A stretch of 64,000 nucleotides of DNA from an uncultured Dehalococcoidia bacterium (GTDB taxonomy: Bacteria; Chloroflexota; Dehalococcoidia; Lucifugimonadales; UBA3495), in NCBI GenBank assembly GCA_951812535.1, contig CATOSK010000006.1, forward strand, positions 62,001 through 126,000, written 5' to 3'. The notes under the pieces are model-generated. The model worked only from the letters and a program-made list of their open reading frames with translations. It was not told the DNA's origin and searched no databases. Positions 59,497 to 64,000 of this stretch are shown here, piece after piece (position 1 is the stretch's first letter; each line of letters starts with the position of its first letter). The position numbers were made by a program, and so were the translations under genes.

Positions 59497-59807
59497 GTTG
59501 CCTCGATGACTGTGTTGCTGTGCGGAGTTTTCGATTGGCCGACCGTGGCGTTCAAAAAGCCGGGGCGGTGCCTGAGGCCCGACCCGGCCTTGCACGAAAA
59601 ATGATTCTAGTTTCCGGGTATTCGTGCTGATTTGTCCGAAAATCCCCTGGGATTAGTCTTGGGAAGGCTGGTCCAGCCTCTTGGTATCTGGGAAATGGGG
59701 TCCCACAAATTGGGTATCCGAAGTTTGATACCCAGGTCCTGATGGAGTGCTGAATCGGGCTTGTTCCGGGCGTTCCCACCCCCGCGATGTTCTGGGCGGG
59801 ATCGTTT
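59497..59807. other. Intergenic region with a hairpin
   Basis: No gene is seen. A perfect inverted repeat, TGGGTATC-CGAAGTTT-GATACCCA (59711-59734), lies downstream of the decayed gene on the (-) strand and could be its terminator, though no T-run follows. Confidence 0.4.
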
Positions 59808-60691
59808 CTACTGGTCGAAATCTCCGTCCGGCTCAAGGGCCAGGTATGTTTTCTCTCCGGACCATTCGGGATTGTGGATGAGGACCAGGTTGGTATCCTT
59901 GGTTTCCACCCGGAAGCATAGGTTGCCTTGGAGTTCGTCACCGGGGTAGAGGATTCCTGTCAGGGGGTCTGGATAGACCCCGCAGGCGTTTTTGAAGGTC
60001 TCGTAGACGTTGCCGCCGCTCCCGCTGAGCTCAAAGTAGCGTTCGTCGACGTCGATGCCGCCGGCGCCGTGGGTGTTGGCGGCTTCTACCCTCAGTATGA
60101 GGATCCTCTGTCCTCTGACCGGCGGGGCGTTGAATTCGTTCTCCTGGAGGAGTCTGTCCCAGGCGCTGGGATCTATGTCCTTGATGGTGACCAGTGCCCC
60201 GTCGGTGCCGTGGACGCTGCTGCCGGCCGGATGGGGCCGGTTTTTACCCCGGGTCCGGTAGTTGTCCATGTTGCAGGGCTGGTCATGTCCCAGTATCTCG
60301 CCGGGCAGGATGAGCACCCATCGTTCTCTCTCCTACTGGAGGGTGAGGGAGGCGGCGCTGCCGCCGATCTCCTGGGTTTCCCTCTTCAGGTGGTAGCGGA
60401 CTTCTCCGCTGTCCAGGTCGGCGTCGATTTTAATGCTTTCGATGTTCACCCGTGTCCCTTGGGGCACCTTGGGATAGCCTGGTACGCTGTTCAGCTTGGA
60501 GGCGAATTTTTCGAACTCCGTTGTCGTGCATCTTTCTTGGAAGCTGCCCGGGTGCAACTGGTACAGGGCCGGCCAGTTTTTGTCGTTGATCGAGGCGGCC
60601 CAGGTGTCGGCAGCCTTTTGGAGCGACCTCTCCTCTTCGGTCTGGACCTGGATCGCCGGTTCCTGGATTTCCTCCTTCGCCGGTGGGGCTA
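59808..60691 (-). pseudogene. Exported/lipoprotein-like gene: IS-truncated and with in-frame TAG
   Basis: Reading from the IS edge at 60691, the frame gives APPAKEEIQEPAIQVQTEEE, then an NTF2/DUF4878-like domain (DTWAASINDKNWPALYQLHPG...LKRETQEIGG). A TAG follows at 60333-60335. The same frame then continues for ~175 codons as LILPGEILGHDQPCNMDNY and a DUF4352-like beta-sandwich (RILILRVEAANT...LYPGDELQGNLCFRVETKDT). Because both halves share one frame and the second begins in mid-domain, I read this as one gene broken by a nonsense mutation. The 5' end, presumably with the signal sequence, was removed by the insertion sequence. A GTG at 60317 could still start the second half. Confidence 0.7.
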
Positions 60692-61216
60692 GTACTGGAT
60701 CAAAGTCGTAATGTCATGTATTTAATGGTCTGACCCTGGATGCTATTCTTGGGAGTGAAGTAGTGTTGTGGGAGGGGCAGCCGTGGTGCGGGAAGTTTAC
60801 GGGGTCCATCTGAGTGTCCAGGAGAAGGGTCGGCTGAAGAAGATGATCCGTTCAGGCAGGAGTTCGGCCCAGGCAATCACCCGGGCACGTATCCTGCTGA
60901 AGACGACGAGGGTTGGACCGCTTCCCGGGTGGCGGCTGCTTTCGACGTATCGGAGCGCACGGTGCGCCGGGCCAAGCGCCGCTACGTCGAGGAGGGACTG
61001 GAGGAGGTGCTGCGGCACCACAACTCGCCCACCCCCCACTGCAAGGTGGATGAGAAGGTGGAGGCCCACCTGATCGCCCTGGCCTGCAGTCCGGCTCCCG
61101 AGGGTCACGACCACTGGACCCTGCGGCTGCTGGCCGACAAGACGGTGGAGTTGGGCCTGGTGGAATCGTTGTCGTACGAGACGGTGCGGCTGCACCTGAA
61201 AAAAACGAACTCAAGC

Positions 61217-61241
61217 CCCCGTATCAGGTACGGGGCAGGCT
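61217..61241. repeat. Palindromic mini-element type A, copy 1
   Basis: CCCCGTA-TCAGG-TACGGGG followed by CAGGCTC, inserted in the IS630 transposase gene where the intact copy has none (KPWQKKQ against KPPYQVRGRLWRKQQ). It has a perfect 7-bp stem. Confidence 0.75.
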
Positions 61242-61824
61242 CTGGCGGAAGCAGCAGTGGTGCATCCCCAAGGTGAGCGCCGAATTTGTGGCCCACATGG
61301 AAGACGTGCTGGAGCTGTACGCTGAACCCTATGATCCCCAGCGGCCGGTGGTCTGCTTCGCCGGTGGTCTGCTTCAATGAGAGTTCCACCCAGTTGCTGG
61401 CCGAGACCAGGGAGCCCCTGCCAGCAGGGCCTGGGCGACCGAGACGGGAGGACTACGAGTACGTGAGGGCTGGCACCCGCAACCTGTTCCTTACCTGTGA
61501 GCCGAAAAGGGGCTGGCGCCACGTGGCCATCACCCAGCGGCGAACCATGCAGGACTTCGCCCAGCAGATGCGCTGGCTGGTGGATGAGGCCTACCCCGAC
61601 GCTCCAGTGGTCCGCCTGGTCCTGGACAACCTGAATACCCATAGGGTGGCATCGCTGTACGAGGCCTTTCCGCCAAGGGAAGCTCGACGCATCGCCAAGC
61701 GGCTGGAGTTTCACTATACGCCCACGCATGGGAGTTGGCTGAATATGGCGGAGATGGAGTTCAGTGTGCTGGCCCGAGCCTGTCTGCGCGGGCGTAATCC
61801 TGACGCGGAAAGCCTAGTAGTCCG

Positions 61825-62995
61825 TCAGTGTTGGATTGATGGGTAAAGGGACTTCAGCTTGATGCGGGCATCCACGGTGGTAAAGCGCCAGTCCACCCGT
61901 ACTCCGTCACAGTTGCGCCGGTCCTGCCACGCTGCCACCTCCCGCCGCATCGCGCTCTGGTCGGGAATGCGGCGGTCGAGGCATTGCCGGGCCAGGACGC
62001 TGATTCCAATCTCGGCCATGTCCAGCCAACTGCCATGCTTGGGGGTGTAGTGGACCTCCAGGCGTTCGGCGATGCGCCGTGCTTCGGCAGGTTCGAATTC
62101 CTCGTACAGCGAGGACGGATGGTGGGTGTTCAAGTTGTCCATAACCAGCACAATACGGTCCTTGTCAGGGTAGTCCTCATCCACCAGTTGCCTGACCACC
62201 CGGGCCCAATCGACCTTGGGCCTCCGGTCCGTCACTTCCACCCGGCGCCACCCTTCCAGGGGAGCGAACAACATGAACAGGTTGCTCACTAACAGGTTGC
62301 TCACTCCGTTGCGCGCATATTCGTAATCATAGGAGCCCGCTGCCCCAGGCTGGGGCGGACGCGGTTGGCGCGTCTCCTTCACCTGCTGTTTGCTGGTCTC
62401 GTCCAGGCAGACCAGAACTCGTTGTCCGCATACCGGCGCTGGTAAACTTCCAGCACGTCTTCCATGGCGCAGACGAACTCGGCGCTGCCCTGGGGCGGGA
62501 TGCACCAGCATTCCTTCAGCCAGGGCTTGAGTTGGTTTTTTTCAGCGTCTGGCGCACCGTTTCATGGCTGATGCTCGCCACTATCCCGCATTCCACCAGC
62601 CGGTCCGCCAACAGCTTCAACGTCCAACCGGACCGGCCCTCCGGCGGTTCTCCGCAGGCCAGGGCAATCAGAGCCTGCCCCGTACTGGATACGGGGTGGG
62701 CTTCCCCCTGCCCGTCCAGTCGCTTTGGACGACGATTGAGCTGCTGCTTTCGTCCCAGCGCCGCCTCAATCCCTTCCTCCACACAACGCCGGCGCACCCG
62801 CTCCACCGTAGCACGGCCAATCTGCAGGACCCGGGCAATGTCCTCATCCTTCATCGCCCCGTCCCCGTGGCCCTCATCACTCAGGAGCAGGATGCGCCCG
62901 TGGGTCTGCCTGTAAGCCTCCCCACGGCCACGGGACACCAGTATCTTCAGTTCCTGCCGCTCCTCCACACTCAGCTTCACCCGGTATCTCTTCAT
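61825..62995 (-). pseudogene. IS630-family transposase of the nested element, frameshifted
   Basis: The N-terminal frame (62516-62995) begins MKRYRVKLSVEERQELKILV, has an HTH (DEDIARVLQIGRATVERVRRRC), and ends at an A7 run (T7 at 62536-62542 on +). A -1 slip gives NQLKPWLKECWCIPPQGSAEFV. That frame is then lost by an indel near 62425, after which the catalytic part reads QRVLVCLDETSKQQ, LVMDNLNTHHPSS and WLDMAEIGIS, giving D, D and E. It also carries an in-frame palindromic insert (encoding PVSSTGQA) and a 15-bp tandem duplication at 62276-62305 (SNLLVSNL). Probably inactive because of the indel. Confidence 0.8.
62671..62700. repeat. Palindromic mini-element type A, copy 2 (inverted)
   Basis: CCCCGTA-CTGGA-TACGGGG, preceded on + by GAGCCTG, the reverse complement of the CAGGCTC flank of copy 1. 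It adds eight residues, PVSSTGQA, in frame between GEAH and LIALACGEP of the nested transposase. Confidence 0.75.
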
Positions 62996-63190
62996 CCCTT
63001 TCCCCTCCTCACACGCCCCACTTTTCTGGCCTCTATTCCTTGCTGCAATACACTTGCTCAGTACTCAATTCAAAAATGTCGGACTACTGGAGAGGGCGGT
63101 GAATGCCAACGTATCCGAGCGCAACGCAACGGCCGCGGCCATCAACTGGCGCTTTACCGCCAGGGACGCCAGACGGAAGCTCCACCGCCT

Positions 63191-63598
63191 CTACCCGTGC
63201 CATTCTTGATTTGACGTAACACTAGTCTCGTCAGGAATGTAGGGAGCGCCGCATTCTACACAGAGGCCCCGGAGCTTGGATCTTTCCCTCCTTTGCTGCA
63301 TCCAGAGGCGTTTTTGGGCTTTGCGCTCCGGTGTCTGGGACCGCTTCAGGTCGTACTCGCGGCGGGTTTCCTTCCTCGCTTCCACCTCTTCCGGTGTCGG
63401 CTGGGCCCGTGGCTTTGAGGTCCTAGGCTGGGGCGCAGCTTGGGAGGTGGCCTTCTTCCGGTTGGTTGGCTTCTGGTTGGCCTTGGGTTTAGCGCCGGTC
63501 TTCCTGCGGGGTGCTGTGGATTTCTTGGTCCTTCCCTGGGGCTTTGGATCCTTGAAGGTGAAGCGGTCGACAAAAATCTGTCTTTTAGGACGGTTCAT
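63191..63598 (-). CDS. Chimeric ORF: basic Cys-containing protein between IS remnants
   Basis: A 135-residue frame. Its start ATG lies in IS3-type orfB remnant sequence (MNRP). The centre is Lys/Arg/Pro-rich, then PTPEEVEARKETRREYDLKRSQTPERKAQKRLWMQQRRERSKLRGLCVECGAP, a basic helix ending in half of a Cys-x2-Cys zinc knuckle. After IPDET the sequence runs into the IS630 end and stops. The original gene has therefore lost both ends: its start to an IS3-family element and its C-terminus, probably with the second pair of cysteines, to the IS630 element. Its original function is unknown, possibly nucleic-acid binding. Confidence 0.5.
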   Translation of the reverse strand: MNRPKRQIFVDRFTFKDPKPQGRTKKSTAPRRKTGAKPKANQKPTNRKKATSQAAPQPRTSKPRAQPTPEEVEARKETRREYDLKRSQTPERKAQKRLWMQQRRERSKLRGLCVECGAPYIPDETSVTSNQEWHG

Positions 63599-63631
63599 CC
63601 CGGTCCACCATCTCCCGCCGCCTGGCCGGAC

Positions 63632-63938
63632 TCATGGACCGGACCTCTCCGCCAAGAAATCCCGCTCCACCTTCAGCTGGCCGATCTCCTGGTACAGGCG
63701 GGCAATCAGGGCGGAGTCGTTCCTGGCCTTCTGCTCCTTGCCGTTGCCGAAGACCCCGGAGGCGCCATCCAAAAGTGCCTTCTTCCAGGCCTGAATCTGC
63801 CCGGGATGGACTTCATGCCTGGCGGCCAGTTGGGCCACCGTCTCCTGGCCCTTCAGCGCCTCCAGGCCTGCCCCTGCGAAGGCAGGGGGCCACCTTGGCC
63901 TTGAAGGCCGGGCTGTGCTTCCTGCGTGCTTGCGACAT
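63632..63938 (-). pseudogene. IS3-family orfA (HTH protein), disrupted
   Basis: It begins MSQARRKHSPAFKAKVA with a GGAAGGAGC ribosome site. It is then shifted by the type B palindromic insert and continues in another frame as LKGQETVAQLAARHEVHPGQIQAWKKALLDGASGVFGNG and a leucine-zipper-like end IARLYQEIGQLKVERDFLAE. The stop overlaps the orfB start in ATGA, the usual IS3 arrangement. The insert makes the orfA protein non-functional. Confidence 0.8.
63868..63889. repeat. Palindromic mini-element type B
   Basis: CCCCTGC-GAAG-GCAGGGG, a perfect 7-bp stem with a 4-nt loop. It is inserted in the IS3-type orfA between KVA and LEALKGQETVAQ. The ~22-bp insert shifts the frame. On the coding strand it is followed by CAGGC, as in type A. 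Confidence 0.65.
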
Positions 63939-64000
63939 TTCCTGCTCCTTCCGACAGCAACAGCTGTCCTCAGTTTAGGAGCGGGACTCTCACTTCGCCA

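Larger units (their letters stand above)
61820..63084 (-). mobile_element. Second IS630-family element nested in the first
   Basis: 1,265 bp between TA at 61818-61819 and TA at 63085-63086. The ends are GTCCG and CGGAC. Removing the element and one TA restores the host transposase frame exactly (AGC CTA GTA CTG GAG AGG, encoding SLVLER), which proves the boundaries. Confidence 0.9.
60783..63209 (+). pseudogene. IS630-family transposase, frameshifted and interrupted
   Basis: Homologous along its length to the transposase at 32663-33777, but broken in several ways. One C is missing at about 60900 (AAGAC-GAC against AAGACCGAC), shifting the frame after ILLKT. A palindromic insert sits at 61217-61241. 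A 16-bp tandem duplication at 61344-61375 shifts the frame again. A second IS is inserted after SLV at 61819. Coding resumes at 63087 as LERAVNANVSERN...INWRFTARDARRKLHRLYPCHS. The A7 slippery run is kept at 61199-61205. Catalytic D, D and E are still readable (CFNESSTQ carries N in place of D because of the duplication junction; VLDNLNTH; MAEMEFS). Not functional. Confidence 0.85.
60692..63222 (+). mobile_element. IS630-family element, degraded, carrying a nested second IS
   Basis: Left end GTACTGGATCAAAG at 60692 next to TA, close to that of the copy at 32571. The right end at 63222 is next to TA (63223-63224). Without the nested 1,265-bp element and its duplicated TA, it is about 1,264 bp. 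It interrupts or abuts two (-) strand genes. Confidence 0.8.
63588..63992 (-). mobile_element. IS3-family element, 5' remnant
   Basis: Reading on (-) from about 63992 (TGAGAGTCCCGCTCC, a plausible terminal repeat) it contains orfA and the first ~16 codons of orfB (MSPARRREMVDRDEPS), then breaks off near 63588. Only the left ~400 bp of an IS3-type element is left. Confidence 0.7.

Overview
The window looks like part of a mobile, defence-rich accessory region in a GC-rich bacterium. Shine-Dalgarno sites, frequent GTG and TTG starts, and very long secreted proteins built from SwmB-like, Calx-beta-like and cadherin-like modules suggest an environmental lineage such as Chloroflexota. That placement is inference; there is no rRNA, tRNA or housekeeping marker to confirm it.

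Layout. (1) 1-5341 (+): a compact operon with the 3' end of a SNF2-type helicase and a PRTRC/ubiquitin-like cassette: a small ubiquitin-like protein C, two unknown genes, an E2-like protein B, a JAMM peptidase A, an E1-like ThiF protein and a DUF2958 protein. (2) 5667-9670 (-): a CBASS anti-phage locus (patatin phospholipase, CD-NTase, and a third gene with a HEPN-like segment) with a small HTH gene upstream. (3) 9887-17797 (-): a 2,636-residue secreted repeat protein with four nearly identical 372-bp units. (4) 18162-20585 (+): a fused GAF-PAS-histidine kinase-receiver-winged-helix protein behind a palindromic site. (5) 20701-31080 (+): a more AT-rich defence island with a RusA-like gene, an orphan HigA-like regulator, a phosphorothioation-type operon (IscS/DndA-like, DndC-like, DUF262-DUF1524 protein, GIY-YIG nuclease, DndB-like), a methyltransferase-AlkB pair and a DUF262-HEPN pair. 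(6) 31768-33790: a tyrosine integrase cut off by an IS630-family element. (7) 33909-57092 (-): one 7,727-residue secreted protein filling over a third of the window. (8) 57465-58889 (+): an HTH-plus-membrane protein divergent from it. (9) 58954-64000: a small HTH protein followed by an insertion-sequence graveyard, with one IS630 element nested inside another and an IS3-family remnant.

How the parts fit. The integrase remnant, the PRTRC cassette (known from plasmids and integrative elements) and the change in base composition suggest a genomic island carrying several defence modules. The most unusual module is 21523-27662. It has the cysteine desulfurase and sulfurtransferase of DNA phosphorothioation, a DndB-type DGQHR protein and an SspE-like candidate restriction protein. 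It lacks recognisable DndD and DndE or SspB and SspC, and a small GIY-YIG nuclease sits inside the operon. That could be a reduced or new phosphorothioation architecture.
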